Notes: a model not told the origin generated them from the letters alone. Counted from the first letter of the stretch, positions 1-11,874 are shown. The stretch: 64,000 bases of DNA from Corynebacterium massiliense DSM 45435 (GCF_028609805.1 NZ_CP063189.1:1054001-1118000), one strand, 5' to 3'. Numbers and translations are program-made.

Positions 1-437
1 CGGAGCCGGGAAATGCCGGCACGCTGATCCGCACCTCGGACGCGCTCGGGGCTGACGGCGTTATTTTCGCCGGCGAGACCGTGGACCCGCTGGGCTGCAA
101 GGTGGCGCGGGCATCGGCAGGCTCGCTGTTCCACATCCCCGTCGCGCGCGAAACCAACATCAAGGACGTGCTCGGGCAGCTGCGGTCACGGCAGATGCAG
201 GTGCTGGCCACCGCCCCGGACGGGGAGGCCGAGCTTGCCGATGTCGACCTCACCGCCCCCACCGCCTGGCTCTTCGGTAACGAAGCCCACGGGCTGGGCG
301 AGCTGCAGGCGGAGGCGGACGTGCGGGTGCGCATCCCGCTGCGGGGGCGTGCGGAATCGCTCAACCTCGCGACCGCCGCGGCCATCTGTCTGTACGAGTC
401 GGCACAGGCGCAGGCCGAAGCGCGGGCGGCGGAATAG
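1..437 (+). CDS. TrmH/SpoU-family RNA 2'-O-methyltransferase, 3' part
   Basis: The frame is open from base 3 of the window, so the 5' end lies outside. It begins with the SpoU motif EPGNAGTLIRT, which in this family forms part of the trefoil-knot SAM site. It continues with LFGNEAHGL and ends with a region (RIPLRGRAESLNLATAAAICLYE) matching the conserved SLNVA-type motif 3 in which the Asn contacts the SAM pocket. These enzymes methylate a ribose 2'-OH in tRNA or rRNA. The exact target cannot be read from the fragment. A spoU gene just upstream of pheS is usual in corynebacteria. An internal ATG at base 13 is in another frame and the ATG-like starts further in are not real starts, because the conserved motif begins upstream of them. 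Confidence 0.9.
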   Translation, partial: EPGNAGTLIRTSDALGADGVIFAGETVDPLGCKVARASAGSLFHIPVARETNIKDVLGQLRSRQMQVLATAPDGEAELADVDLTAPTAWLFGNEAHGLGELQAEADVRVRIPLRGRAESLNLATAAAICLYESAQAQAEARAAE

Positions 438-1550
<1,113 letters not shown>

Positions 1551-1578
1551 CAAGACGACAGCAGGAAAGGGAAACTTC

Positions 1579-4092
1579 ATGCTCATTTCACAAAGTTGGG
1601 TCACCAACCTGCTGCAGCGGGGCGGCAACCCGGATTTCTCGGTAAGCTCCGCGGAGCTCGATAGCGCCTACGTGCGCGTTGGGTTCGAAACCGAGGGCTA
1701 TGCGGCCCTGCCCGAGATCGAGGGGCCGCTGGTCATCGGCCGCGTGGACGAAATCGAGGAGCTGACCGGTTTTAAAAAGCCGATTCGCTACTGCCAGATC
1801 GACGTGGGCGAGGCCAACGGCACCGGGGAAAAGCAGGGCATTATCTGCGGCGCCCGCAACTTCCGCCTCGGAGATCATGTCGTGGTGGCCCTGCCGGGTG
1901 CGGTACTGCCCGGTGGGTTCGAGATCTCTGCGCGCAAAACCTACGACCACATCTCCGCCGGCATGATGTGCTCGGCCGCTGAGCTGGGGATGGCGGCTGG
2001 TTCCGCGGGCATCATCACGCTCGCGGATACGGTGGGTGAGCCGGGCGCCGATGCCCGCCCGCTCATCGGCATGGATGACACCGTCTTTGACGTCAACATC
2101 ACCCCGGACCGCGGCTACGCGCTTTCCGCACGTGGCCTGGTGCGCGAACTCGCCTCGTCGTTTGACCTGCAGTTCACGGATCCGGCCGACGATGCGGCTG
2201 TGGCGGGCATCGACACGCAGGCGGTCCCCGCGGCCGACGACGCCGCACCGGTCCAGCAGGTAGACCTGCGCCCGGAGACGAAGGCGCAGCGTTTCGGCCT
2301 GCGCAAGGTGACCGGCATCGACCCGGATGCGCGCACACCGTTCTGGATGGAGCGCGAGCTCATGCTCAGCGGCCAGCGCCCGGTGAGCCTGCCCACCGAC
2401 GTGACCAACTACGTCATGCTGCTGCTTGGCCAGCCGATGCACGCCTTCGATGCCCAGCGCATCGAGGGTGATCTCACGGTGCGCCGGGCGGCGGCGGGGG
2501 AGAAGTTCGAGACCCTCGACCACGTCGAGCGCGAGCTGGACGCCGAGGACGTCGTCATCGCGGACTCCGAGCGCATTCAGTCGCTCGCCGGTGTGATGGG
2601 AGGCACGACCTCTGAAATCACCGATGCGACCACCGACGTGCTCTTCGAGGCCGCTACGTGGGATCCCATCACCGTGGCCCGCACCTCGCGGCGGCACAAG
2701 CTGTCGTCGGAGTCCTCCCGCCGTTTTGAGCGCGAGGTGGATCCGGCCATCGTCGAGGTGGCCCTGGACTATGCCTGCGCGCTGCTCGCCGAGCTTGCCG
2801 ACGGCACCATCGAGGCAGGCCGCACCCTTATCGGCGAGGTCCCGCAGGCCGAGTCGATTTCCCTCGCTGCGGACAAGCCCGCGCGCTATGCCGGCGTGGA
2901 CTATTCCCGCGAGACCGTTGTACGCCGTCTGCGCGAGGTGGGCTGCGAGGTCGGCGACGCCGACGACCGCCTCACCGTCACCCCGCCGACGTGGCGCGGT
3001 GATCTGACCATGGACGTCGACCTCATCGAGGAAATCCTGCGCCTGGAGGGGCTGGAGGACATCCCGTGCGTGCTGCCCACTCCGTCCGGCGGCCGGGGAC
3101 TGAGCCCGCGCCAGCGCCGTCGGCGTGCGGTGGGGCACAGCCTGGCGTACTCGGGCTACGCCGAGGTGTTGCCGAGCCCCTTCATGGCCAACGACACCGC
3201 GGACGCATGGGGGCTTGCCGCCGACGACGCACGCCGCAACGCCGTCACGGTGCAAAACCCGTTGGAGGCCGACAAGGCGACGCTGGCGACCACGCTGCTG
3301 CCGGACATGCTCGAGGCCGTCTCGCGCAACGTGGCCCGGGGCCGGTCCGATCTCGCACTGTACGGGCTGCAGCAGGTGGCGTTCCGGCGTGCCGCTGCCT
3401 CCCCGATGCTCGATGTCCGCACCCGGCCGGACGATGCAGAAGTCGCCGAGCTTGTGGGCACGCTGCCGGCGCAGCCGCTGCACGTGGCCACCGTCGGAGT
3501 GGGCAACATCGAGCACTCCGGCCCGTGGGGCGAGGGGCGCGCGTATTCGTACGCGGATGCGATCGAGTCTGCCCGCGTGGTCGCCCGCGCCTGCGGTCTG
3601 GAACTTGAGGTGGCCGCGGCGGACGAGCTGCCGTGGCACCCGGGCCGCTGCGCCGCGCTGAAGGCGGGCGGCGAAGTGGTCGGTTGTGCCGGCGAACTGC
3701 ACCCGCAGGTGCTGAAGAAGCTCAATCTGCCGCCGCGCACCTGTGCCATGGAGCTGGATCTTTCCGCGCTGCCGATGGAAGAGAACTTCCCGGCGCCCGC
3801 GCTGTCCGCCTACCCGGCGTTGCACCAGGACATCGCCCTCGTCGTGGACGAGTCGATCCCGGCAGAGGACGTCCGCGCGGTGCTGCGCGAAGGGGCGGGC
3901 GACCTGCTCGAGGACGTCACGGTCTTCGACGTCTTCCGCGGAGACCAGCTCGGCGCCGACAAGAAGTCACTGGCCTTCCAGCTGGTCTTCCGCGCGGCTG
4001 ATCGCACGCTGACCGACGAAGAAGCTAACGAGCACCGCCTGGCGGCCGCGGAGCTGGCCAAGGAGCGCTTGGGTGCAGAAATGCGCGCGTAG
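1579..4092 (+). CDS. pheT: Phenylalanyl-tRNA synthetase beta subunit
   Basis: 837 aa, full length. This is the beta subunit of PheRS, which binds tRNA-Phe and edits mischarged Tyr. In order it has an N-terminal EMAP-like tRNA-binding domain (about residues 40-155, with QGIICGARNF), B3/4 editing domain (about 215-390, FRLSSESSRRFER-like stretch HKLSSESSRRFEREVDP), B5 domain (about 410-480), the catalytic-like core, and a C-terminal FDX-ACB anticodon-binding domain (about 745-837, starting ALSAYPALHQDIALVVDE). The start is ATG with AGGAAAGGG at about 1562-1570. It is cotranscribed with pheS and followed by a strong terminator. The long reading frame on the opposite strand is a GC-bias shadow. 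Confidence 0.98.
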   Translation: MLISQSWVTNLLQRGGNPDFSVSSAELDSAYVRVGFETEGYAALPEIEGPLVIGRVDEIEELTGFKKPIRYCQIDVGEANGTGEKQGIICGARNFRLGDHVVVALPGAVLPGGFEISARKTYDHISAGMMCSAAELGMAAGSAGIITLADTVGEPGADARPLIGMDDTVFDVNITPDRGYALSARGLVRELASSFDLQFTDPADDAAVAGIDTQAVPAADDAAPVQQVDLRPETKAQRFGLRKVTGIDPDARTPFWMERELMLSGQRPVSLPTDVTNYVMLLLGQPMHAFDAQRIEGDLTVRRAAAGEKFETLDHVERELDAEDVVIADSERIQSLAGVMGGTTSEITDATTDVLFEAATWDPITVARTSRRHKLSSESSRRFEREVDPAIVEVALDYACALLAELADGTIEAGRTLIGEVPQAESISLAADKPARYAGVDYSRETVVRRLREVGCEVGDADDRLTVTPPTWRGDLTMDVDLIEEILRLEGLEDIPCVLPTPSGGRGLSPRQRRRRAVGHSLAYSGYAEVLPSPFMANDTADAWGLAADDARRNAVTVQNPLEADKATLATTLLPDMLEAVSRNVARGRSDLALYGLQQVAFRRAAASPMLDVRTRPDDAEVAELVGTLPAQPLHVATVGVGNIEHSGPWGEGRAYSYADAIESARVVARACGLELEVAAADELPWHPGRCAALKAGGEVVGCAGELHPQVLKKLNLPPRTCAMELDLSALPMEENFPAPALSAYPALHQDIALVVDESIPAEDVRAVLREGAGDLLEDVTVFDVFRGDQLGADKKSLAFQLVFRAADRTLTDEEANEHRLAAAELAKERLGAEMRA

Positions 4093-4138
4093 GTAGCTCC
4101 CGCCGTGCGGGCTCCGCGCGGCCGCCCCCCCGTGTGAT

Positions 4139-4172
4139 AAGGGCCACCCTCTTTAGAGGGTGGCCCTTTTTT
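4139..4172 (+). terminator. Rho-independent terminator after pheST
   Basis: A perfect inverted repeat (AAGGGCCACCCTC / GAGGGTGGCCCTT arms around a short TTTA loop) is followed by a T run. It lies 47 bases after the pheT stop and closes the pheST operon. Because the hairpin arms carry A and T tracts on both sides it could act on both strands. Confidence 0.93.
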
Positions 4173-4312
4173 CGTGCCGTCCGGTTGTATACCCGCCTTA
4201 GCTGTGTGAACGTAGATACTGAAACGTGTGAGTGTTTCGGCAGTCACAATACGGGCGTCATGTGTAATACTCGTGCAATGACGTTTAGACGTAGATCACA
4301 GGAGGTTGGTGC
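4173..4312 (+). promoter_or_regulatory. Upstream region of the permease gene
   Basis: This 140-base gap is AT-richer than its neighbours. It contains a TAATAC box at 4265-4270 with an upstream TGTG (extended -10 type), about 43 bases before the permease ATG. A short inverted repeat (CTGAAAC / GTTTCGG, 4219-4225 and 4234-4240) lies upstream and could be an operator or a chance palindrome. A strong ribosome binding site AGGAGG occurs at 4300-4305. No recognisable ArgR operator was found by eye. Confidence 0.4.
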
Positions 4313-5875
4313 ATGAGTTCACAACCAACTCCGCATGAATCGAGTAAGCACGTCTTTTCTTCTGAGGACTCCGGTCTCCAGAAGGGGATGGGCCGCCGAC
4401 AGCTACAGATGATTGCCATGGGTTCGGCCATCGGTACCGGTCTTTTGCTGGGTACCGGTGGCCGCCTTGAGGTAGCCGGTCCGTTCCTCGCCGTGCTCTA
4501 CCTCATTTGTGGATTTTTCGGATACCTCATTCTCCGGGCTCTGGGCGAGCTCATCTGCTACCGCCCGAGCTCGGGTTCTTTCGTGTCGTACGCCCGCGAG
4601 TTCTATGGCGAGAAGCAGGCCTTCGTCACCGGTTGGCTCTATTGGGGCAACTGGGCGATGACCCTGGTGGCGGACGGCACCGCCGTCGCCCTGTACATCA
4701 AGTGGTTCGGCCAGTACTTCGGGTGGATCAACTCCATCCCGCAGTGGCTCCTTACGCTGGGCGTGGTGGGCTTTACGCTCCTGTTCAACATGGTCTCGGT
4801 CAAGATCTTCGGCGAGCTCGAGTTCTGGTTCTCGCTCATCAAGATCGTCGGCCTGAGCGTATTCATGCTCATCGCCATCGGCGTTGTCATCTTCGGCCAC
4901 CCGGCCGGCTCTCCCACGGGCTTCAGCCTTATCGGAGACGCAGGCGGGTGGCTTCCTAATGGCCTGCTTCCGGCCATCGTCGTCGTCCAGGGCGTCGTCT
5001 TCGCCTACGCCGGCATCGAGCTGGTGGGCACCACCTCCGGCGAGACCAAGGACGTGGAAAAGCACGTGCCCAAGGCGGTCAACAGCGTCCTGTTCCGCAT
5101 TTTCTTCTTCTACTTCGGCTCCGTGCTGCTGCTGACCCTCGTGCTGCCGTACACCGAGTACGTCGAAGAGGTCTCGCCGTTTGTCACGTTCTTTGAGTCG
5201 CTCGGCATCGGGGCAGCGGCACCTATCTTCCAGCTGGTGCTCATCACCGCGGCGCTGTCCTCGCTCAACGCGGGCCTGTATTCGACGGGCCGCATTATGT
5301 ACAACATGTCGCAGGCGGGCTCCGCGCCGAAGTTCGGCATGCGGATGTCCAAGTCTGGCGTGCCGTACGGCGGCATCGTCATGGCGGCGCTGGTCGCCCT
5401 GGCCGGCGTCTTCCTGAACTTCATTGTGCCGGAGAAGGCCTTCGAGGTCGTGTTGAACTTGGCCGCGCTGGGCACCATGGCGTCGTGGGCGGCCATCGTT
5501 TTGGCGCACATGAAGTTCGTATCCCTGGCCAAGGAGGGCCGCTACACCCGACCGCACTACCGCACGCCGTTCGGTACGGCGGGTGACTGGGCGACTCTGG
5601 CCTTCTTGGGTGTCGTGCTGGTCCTCATGGCCTTCGACTACCCGATTGGCACTTGGTCGCTGGTCGCGTCGGTGGCTCTCATTCCCATCTTCGCGGCCAT
5701 GTGGTTCGCCTGGCGTGGCCGGATCGCGCGCATCGCTGAGGAGCGACGCACGAAGCACCTGTCCACGTCGAGCTTCCCGGTTGCCGCAACCGGCTCGCTC
5801 CGGTTGCGTCCGTCGCGGGAGCGTCCGACGCGCGAGCTCATCGCGCAGAAGTTGCCGCGGCGCAGGCGCAAATAG
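4313..5875 (+). CDS. APC-family amino-acid permease
   Basis: 520 aa with about 12 hydrophobic segments. It carries the amino-acid/polyamine/organocation signature near the first helix (AIGTGLLLGTGGRLEVAGP) and the unwound helix 6 region FAYAGIELVGTTSGET that contacts the substrate in this family. It resembles the GABA/proline/aromatic permease branch (GabP, ProY, AroP, CycA), which are proton-driven importers in the cytoplasmic membrane. The start ATG at 4313 has an excellent AGGAGG 7 bases upstream. The basic C-terminal tail (LPRRRRK) is cytoplasmic. The next gene, 49 bases on, is ornithine cyclodeaminase, so import of ornithine, proline or a related amino acid is a reasonable guess from context only. 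Confidence 0.88.
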   Translation: MSSQPTPHESSKHVFSSEDSGLQKGMGRRQLQMIAMGSAIGTGLLLGTGGRLEVAGPFLAVLYLICGFFGYLILRALGELICYRPSSGSFVSYAREFYGEKQAFVTGWLYWGNWAMTLVADGTAVALYIKWFGQYFGWINSIPQWLLTLGVVGFTLLFNMVSVKIFGELEFWFSLIKIVGLSVFMLIAIGVVIFGHPAGSPTGFSLIGDAGGWLPNGLLPAIVVVQGVVFAYAGIELVGTTSGETKDVEKHVPKAVNSVLFRIFFFYFGSVLLLTLVLPYTEYVEEVSPFVTFFESLGIGAAAPIFQLVLITAALSSLNAGLYSTGRIMYNMSQAGSAPKFGMRMSKSGVPYGGIVMAALVALAGVFLNFIVPEKAFEVVLNLAALGTMASWAAIVLAHMKFVSLAKEGRYTRPHYRTPFGTAGDWATLAFLGVVLVLMAFDYPIGTWSLVASVALIPIFAAMWFAWRGRIARIAEERRTKHLSTSSFPVAATGSLRLRPSRERPTRELIAQKLPRRRRK

Positions 5876-5924
5876 ACCGCTGTTCGCACAGAGTTACTCT
5901 CACCACCTACGAAAGGAATTCCTC

Positions 5925-6953
5925 ATGGTTAAGTTTGTCGATGTCAACAACATGGCCCGCTGGATCCAGCGCGATGGTGTGGAAAACATCATCACCGGCA
6001 TGGTCGGCTACCTCGAGCGCGACTACAAGCGCTGGGAGCTGTTCCACAAGATCCCGCGCGTCGCGTCCCACACCCCGTTCGGCGTCATCGAGCTCATGCC
6101 TACGTCCGATGGCGAAGAGTACTCCTTCAAGTACGTCAACGGTCACCCGTCCAACCCGGCCCGCGGCTTCCAGACCGTGACGGCCTTCGGCTTGCTTGCC
6201 GATGTCGACAACGGCTACCCGACCTTCGAGTCCGAAATGACCCTGCTCACCGCGCTCCGCACCGCTGCGACGTCCGCGATGGTGGCGAAGCACCTGGCGC
6301 GCAAGGATTCCAAGACCATGGCGATGATCGGTGCTGGCTCCCAGTCCGAGTTCCAGGCGCTCGGGTTCCGTGGCGTGCTGGGCATCGAGGACATCGCCAT
6401 CTACGACATCGATGATGAGGCAGTGGAAAAGTTCCGCCGCAACCTCGAGCCGCTCGGCTTCAACATCGTCGTCTGCAAGAGCGTCGACGAGGCGGTTCTC
6501 GGCGCCGACATCATCACCACCTGCACTGCGGATAAGGCGCAGAACCAGATCCTGGCCGACAAGCACGTTGCACCGGGCGTCCACCTGAACGCGGTCGGCG
6601 GCGACTGCCCGGGCAAGACCGAGCTCGAGGCGTCCATCCTGGACAAGTCCAAGGTCTTCGTCGAGTTCCCGGAGCAGACCCGCATCGAGGGCGAGATCCA
6701 GCAGATGGCCGACGATTTCCCGGTCGTGGAGTTCTGGAAGGTGCTCACCGGCGAGGAAACTGGCCGCGACTCCGATGACCAGATCACCCTCTTCGACGAC
6801 GTCGGATTCGCCATCAACGACTTCTCGGCGCTGCGCTACCTGCGTGACGCCGTGGCCGGCAGCGACCTGGAGACCGACATCGACATCGTGGCGAACCCGG
6901 ACGATCCGAAGGATCTCTTCTCGCTCGTCGCAAACGTGCCGTCGCTCATCTAG
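5925..6953 (+). CDS. ocd: Ornithine cyclodeaminase family protein
   Basis: 342 aa. Ornithine cyclodeaminase converts L-ornithine to L-proline and ammonia using tightly bound NAD. The Rossmann nucleotide motif is MIGAGSQSEFQ at about residues 131-141, and the family N-terminal region with FKYVNGHP is present. Family members also include alanine dehydrogenase and mu-crystallin, but the length and the two-domain pattern fit Ocd better. The true start is the ATG at 5925 with GAAAGGAA 6-13 bases upstream. An in-frame extension back to 5583 overlaps the permease and is spurious. It probably forms a two-gene operon with the permease. It contains one copy of the dispersed CTTGCCGATGTC word at 6195-6206. 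Confidence 0.9.
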   Translation: MVKFVDVNNMARWIQRDGVENIITGMVGYLERDYKRWELFHKIPRVASHTPFGVIELMPTSDGEEYSFKYVNGHPSNPARGFQTVTAFGLLADVDNGYPTFESEMTLLTALRTAATSAMVAKHLARKDSKTMAMIGAGSQSEFQALGFRGVLGIEDIAIYDIDDEAVEKFRRNLEPLGFNIVVCKSVDEAVLGADIITTCTADKAQNQILADKHVAPGVHLNAVGGDCPGKTELEASILDKSKVFVEFPEQTRIEGEIQQMADDFPVVEFWKVLTGEETGRDSDDQITLFDDVGFAINDFSALRYLRDAVAGSDLETDIDIVANPDDPKDLFSLVANVPSLI

Positions 6954-6965
6954 AAGCTCTTGCGA

Positions 6966-7005
6966 GCGGTGCGCCGCTTAGTGCACCGCCGCCGGTTCAT
7001 TTTTT
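6966..7005 (+). terminator. Probable terminator after ocd
   Basis: The inverted repeat GCGGTGC (6966-6972) and GCACCGC (6983-6989) encloses a 10-base loop and is followed after a few bases by TTCATTTTTT. It lies just after the ocd stop. A second, longer-range pair ACCCGCAG / CTGCGGGT (about 7006-7013 and 7064-7071) followed by TTTC might form a further hairpin. Confidence 0.6.
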
Positions 7006-7097
7006 ACCCGCAGTACAACGGTGCCTTCCGGGGTCTACGCGGCCCCGCCTGCGCCTGGTGCTGCGGGTTTCTTCATGTAAACGCACGGGATAATGTG

Positions 7098-7164
7098 TTT
7101 GCCTTCACGCTGTCGAGTGTATAGTATTGCTCGCAGTGAATCATTTCCATACATAGAAGGAGAG
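7098..7164 (+). promoter_or_regulatory. argG: Probable argG promoter and ribosome binding site
   Basis: A TATAGT box at 7120-7125 lies about 47 bases before the argG start, with a weak -35-like TTGCCT at 7099-7104 (spacer 15). The ribosome binding site AAGGAGAG at 7157-7164 sits 8 bases before the ATG at 7173. That spacing argues for this ATG and against the GTG at 7164, which lies within the ribosome binding site. No ArgR box could be identified with confidence. Confidence 0.45.
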
Positions 7165-7172
7165 TGACCTCG

Positions 7173-8414
7173 ATGGGTGCACGTGTGGTTCTTGCCTACT
7201 CCGGCGGCCTAGATACGTCTGTCGCCATCCCGTACCTGGCCAAGCAGACCGGCGGTGACGTCGTCGCCGTGTCCTTGGATCTCGGGCAGGGCGGCGAGGA
7301 TATGGAGTCCGTGCGCCAGCGAGCTCTCGACTGCGGCGCCGTGGAGTCCATCGTCGTCGACGCGAAAGACGAATTTGTCAACGAATACTGCCTGCCGGCC
7401 ATTCAGGCCAACGGCATGTACATGAAGCAGTATCCGCTGGTGTCCGCCCTGTCGCGGCCGCTCATCACGAAGCATCTGGTGAAGGCCGCGCAGGAGCACG
7501 GCGGCACGCATGTCTCGCACGGCTGCACCGGCAAGGGAAACGACCAGGTCCGGTTCGAGTGCTCCTTCCGGGCGCTCGATCCGAGCCTGGACATCATCGC
7601 GCCGGCGCGTGATTATGCCTGGACCCGCGACAAAGCCATCGCCTTCGCCGAGGAGATCGATTTGCCGATCGAGCAGACCGCGGAGTCGCCGTTTTCCATC
7701 GATCAGAACGTCTGGGGGCGCGCGGTAGAAACCGGCTTTCTGGAAGACCTGTGGAACGCCCCGACGAAGGACGTCTACGCCTACACCGAAGATCCCGGGC
7801 TGGGTAACGCCCCGGATGAGGTCATCGTCTCGTTCGACAAGGGTGTGCCGGTCGCCATTGACGGCAAGAAGGTGAGCGTCCTGCAGGCGATCGAGGAGCT
7901 GAACCAGCGTGGCGGTGCCCAGGGCGTCGGCCGGTTGGACATGGTGGAAGACCGGCTCGTCGGCATCAAGTCCCGCGAGGTCTACGAGGCGCCGGGCGCG
8001 ATGATCCTCATCAAGGCGCACGAGGCCTTGGAAGACATCACCCTGGAGCGTGAGCTCGCGCGGTACAAGCGGCTCACGGACGCCCGGTGGTCCGAGGAGG
8101 TCTACGACGGTCTGTGGTACTCACCGCTCAAGCGGGCTCTCGACGCCTTCACTTTAAGCAGCCAGGACAAGGTCAGCGGTGATATCCGGATGGTGCTGCA
8201 CAACGGCACCGCCACCGTCACCGGCCGGCGCTCCCCGGAGTCGCTGTACGACTACAGCTTGGCCACTTACGATTCCGGTGACGCCTTCGATCAGTCCTCC
8301 GCGAAGGGCTTCGTCCAGCTCCACGGCTTGTCCATGCAGATGGCCAACCAGCGTGACCGGGACGGCGGTTTCCCCACGGATGCCGCTAGCCTGACGGACA
8401 AGAACGACGACTAA
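7173..8414 (+). CDS. argG: Argininosuccinate synthase
   Basis: 413 aa. The enzyme condenses citrulline and aspartate with ATP to form argininosuccinate, the penultimate step of arginine synthesis. The N-type PP-loop AYSGGLDTS is at residues 7-15. Further family motifs are [14 protein letters not shown] (about 113-126) and the C-terminal multimerisation region with [11 protein letters not shown]. The chosen ATG has a perfectly spaced AAGGAGAG. argH follows after 25 bases, giving the usual argGH pair. Unlike the usual corynebacterial cluster, no argCJBDFR precedes it here. Confidence 0.98.
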   Translation: MGARVVLAYSGGLDTSVAIPYLAKQTGGDVVAVSLDLGQGGEDMESVRQRALDCGAVESIVVDAKDEFVNEYCLPAIQANGMYMKQYPLVSALSRPLITKHLVKAAQEHGGTHVSHGCTGKGNDQVRFECSFRALDPSLDIIAPARDYAWTRDKAIAFAEEIDLPIEQTAESPFSIDQNVWGRAVETGFLEDLWNAPTKDVYAYTEDPGLGNAPDEVIVSFDKGVPVAIDGKKVSVLQAIEELNQRGGAQGVGRLDMVEDRLVGIKSREVYEAPGAMILIKAHEALEDITLERELARYKRLTDARWSEEVYDGLWYSPLKRALDAFTLSSQDKVSGDIRMVLHNGTATVTGRRSPESLYDYSLATYDSGDAFDQSSAKGFVQLHGLSMQMANQRDRDGGFPTDAASLTDKNDD

Positions 8415-8436
8415 AGCGAGCTTGACGGGGTAGTAA

Positions 8437-9882
<1,446 letters not shown>

Positions 9883-9893
9883 AACGCGTGCGG

Positions 9894-9899
9894 TAGACT
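9894..9899 (+). promoter_or_regulatory. TAGACT -10 element, leaderless-type promoter of the Trm112-like gene
   Basis: TAGACT ends 7 bases before the ATG at 9907, and no Shine-Dalgarno sequence fits in that gap. This is the spacing expected if transcription starts at the A of the start codon, which is common in corynebacteria and mycobacteria. No convincing -35 box is seen. Confidence 0.5.
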
Positions 9900-9906
9900 C
9901 TCCGCC

Positions 9907-10083
9907 ATGAGTCTGGATCCGACGTTGCTGGACATCCTCGTGTGCCCAGAGGACAAAGGGCCTCTGGAATATCACGAGGATGAGCAGGTTTTAGTCAACC
10001 CGCGGCTGGGTAAGGCCTATCCCATCGAGGATGGCATTCCAGTCATGCTGGTTGATGAGGCCCGCGACTGGCCGCAGCGCTAA
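9907..10083 (+). CDS. Trm112/YcaR-like small protein
   Basis: 58 aa, beginning MSLDPTLLDILVCPEDKGPL and ending PIEDGIPVMLVDEARDWPQR. The C-terminal GIPVMLVDEAR is characteristic of the Trm112/YcaR family. Eukaryotic and archaeal Trm112 activates methyltransferases, whereas the bacterial role is not settled. Most zinc-binding members have two CxxC pairs. Here only the single CP remains and the second Cys is Asp (CPED), so zinc binding is unlikely. The gene lies between argH and tyrS, 24 bases after argH, and has its own leaderless-type -10 box. Confidence 0.85.
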   Translation: MSLDPTLLDILVCPEDKGPLEYHEDEQVLVNPRLGKAYPIEDGIPVMLVDEARDWPQR

Positions 10084-10160
10084 AACCGCGCTGCTAAGGC
10101 GTACGCACGCACGTACTGAAAAGACGTACTGAAAACGGTAGAGGGAAGGAAACGGATTCG

Positions 10161-11429
10161 GTGGCGGCCGACAACATTATTGATGAACTGCAGTGGCGCG
10201 GACTGATCAACCAGTCCACGGATGTCGATGAGCTCCGTGCAGCATGTGAAGAGCCGATCACCCTTTACTGCGGTTTCGATCCCACCGGCGATTCTTTGCA
10301 CGCCGGGCACCTCGTGCCGATGATTCTGCTGCGTCGCTTCCAGGAGTTCGGCCACAACCCGGTGCTGCTTGCCGGCGGTGCGACCGGCTTCATCGGGGAT
10401 CCGCGCGACGTGGGGGAGCGGTCCATGCTCAGCGAAGAAGCGCTGCAGCACAACCTGGAATCCATCAAGGGGCAGCTGCGCCGGTTTGTTGACTTCGACG
10501 GCGACAACCCGGCGCAGCTGGTCAACAACGCGGACTGGACGATGAACGTGTCGGTGGTGGAGTTCCTGCGCGACATCGGCAAGAACTTCTCACTCAACAC
10601 CATGCTTGACCGGGAGACGGTCAAGCGCCGCCTGGAATCCGATGGGATCTCCTACACGGAGTTTTCCTACATGCTCCTGCAGGCTAACGACTACTTGCAC
10701 CTCCACCGCGAAGCAGGTTGCGACCTGCAGATCGGTGGCGGTGACCAGTGGGGCAACATCGTCTCCGGCGTGGATCTTATCCGGCGCGTGACCGGCGACC
10801 GGGTGCACGGCATGACCGTACCGCTGGTGACGGACGCGCAGGGCAAGAAGTTTGGCAAGTCCACCGGTGGCGGCAAGCTCTGGCTCGACCCGGACAAGAC
10901 GAGTGCGTACTCCTGGTACCAGTACTTCCTCAACGCAGGCGATTCCGTGGTTATCGACTACCTGCGCCGTTTCACTTTCCTTAGCCAGGAGGAAATTGAG
11001 GAGTACGCCCGCACGGTGGAAGAAGAGCCGTACAAGCGCGCGGCTCAGCGCCGGCTGGCGCAGGAAATGACGGACATGGTCCACGGCGCTGACGCGACCC
11101 GCGCGGTGGAGCAGGCTGCCCAGGCCTTGTTCGGTCGAGGTGAGCTGGCGGATCTCGATGAGCGCACCCTCGCCGGCGCGCTCCAAGAGACGGAGGTCGC
11201 TGAGCTGGGTGCCGACGATCCGCGGACGATCGTCGATCTTCTCGTAGCCTCCGGGTTGGTCGACTCCAAGGGCGCGGCCCGCCGCACCGTGAAGGAAGGC
11301 GGTGCCTACGTCAACAACCAGCGCATTTCCGATGCCGAGTGGCAGCCGGATGAGTCCGATCTGCTGCACGGCAGCTGGCTCGTGCTGCGCAAGGGCAAGA
11401 AGAACTTCGCCGGTACGCGCCTGTCGTAG
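10161..11429 (+). CDS. tyrS: Tyrosyl-tRNA synthetase
   Basis: 422 aa. A class I synthetase that charges tRNA-Tyr. The HIGH-type motif is HAGHL (about residues 49-53), the tyrosine-pocket and core motifs include GGGDQWGN (about 193-200), and the KMSKS-type loop is KFGKSTGG (about 230-237). The C-terminal 70 residues form the S4-like RNA-binding domain that grips the anticodon arm. The start is GTG at 10161, preceded by GAGGGAAGGAAA. The upstream 77 bases contain a direct repeat (ACGTACTGAAAA-like, 10111-10136) but no T-box. Confidence 0.97.
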   Translation: MAADNIIDELQWRGLINQSTDVDELRAACEEPITLYCGFDPTGDSLHAGHLVPMILLRRFQEFGHNPVLLAGGATGFIGDPRDVGERSMLSEEALQHNLESIKGQLRRFVDFDGDNPAQLVNNADWTMNVSVVEFLRDIGKNFSLNTMLDRETVKRRLESDGISYTEFSYMLLQANDYLHLHREAGCDLQIGGGDQWGNIVSGVDLIRRVTGDRVHGMTVPLVTDAQGKKFGKSTGGGKLWLDPDKTSAYSWYQYFLNAGDSVVIDYLRRFTFLSQEEIEEYARTVEEEPYKRAAQRRLAQEMTDMVHGADATRAVEQAAQALFGRGELADLDERTLAGALQETEVAELGADDPRTIVDLLVASGLVDSKGAARRTVKEGGAYVNNQRISDAEWQPDESDLLHGSWLVLRKGKKNFAGTRLS

Positions 11430-11477
11430 TCGCAGCGAAAGCCGTCACCGTCCTGGCCTTAGGGCTGGGTCACCGTG

Positions 11478-11513
11478 AGCCGTCGTGGGTGTGTGTGCCT
11501 GCGGCGGCTTTTG
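11478..11513 (+). terminator. tyrS: Terminator after tyrS
   Basis: The arms AGCCGTCG (11478-11485) and CGGCGGCT (11502-11509), one G-U pair, enclose a GT-rich loop and are followed by TTTTGTTGTTG. The hairpin separates tyrS from the ribosomal RNA operon. Confidence 0.75.
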
Positions 11514-11744
11514 TTGTTGTGGTTGTGGGTTAGTTTTGTGGGTTTGTGCTGGGGATTTGTGTTGTGTTGTTGGGGTGTGTAACTTAGTTCGAGTCGCCGC
11601 GAGGTAGCCGAGAGGTTAACGGGCGGTGACGGTGAAATAATTTTGAGATGAAGTGGTTTGCTTCCGGTTGTTGTTGGTGGTAAGCTTCTTCGGGCTTGCA
11701 TTTTGCTCGGATGGTTTGTTCGGGTGGGTGTGGGTTGTGATGTG
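11514..11744 (+). promoter_or_regulatory. rrn promoter region
   Basis: This gene-free stretch of unusual GT-rich composition precedes the 16S leader. Two candidate sigma-A promoters can be drawn. The first is TTGTGT (11557-11562) with TAACTT (11580-11585), spacer 17. The second is TTGCTT (11658-11663) with TAAGCT (11681-11686), spacer 17. Multiple tandem promoters are normal for rRNA operons. The assignments are by eye and transcription starts are not known. Confidence 0.45.
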
Positions 11745-11765
11745 TGAGAACTCAATAGTGTGCCA
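11745..11765 (+). promoter_or_regulatory. rrn leader element (box A/antitermination-like)
   Basis: The stretch reads GAGAACTCAATAGTGTGCCA, closely resembling the GAGAACTCAACAGCGTGCC-type element conserved in the leaders of actinobacterial rrn operons and thought to act in antitermination and precursor processing. A related copy with GAGAACTGTATAGTGGACGC lies in the 16S-23S spacer. The remaining bases to 11874 hold no gene and probably belong to the 16S precursor. Confidence 0.6.
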
Positions 11766-11874
11766 ATGTTTGTTTTGGCCAGCCCCTGGTTTTCCTCGTT
11801 GATTGTGGGGGTTGGTTTGTTTGGTAATTTTTTTGCTGGGTGTCAGGCTCTTTTGGGCTTTGATGTCTCACAAT

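Noticed and set aside
1588..3825. Long open frame (745 codons) on the minus strand opposite pheT
   Set aside because: It mirrors a highly expressed GC-rich gene, has no recognisable motif and an Arg/His-rich composition typical of antisense shadows.
4403..5758. 451-codon minus-strand frame opposite the permease
   Set aside because: Extremely charged composition without motifs, and full overlap with a clear membrane transporter.
7006..7172. ArgR operator upstream of argG
   Set aside because: No AT-rich palindrome similar enough to an ARG box could be seen by eye.
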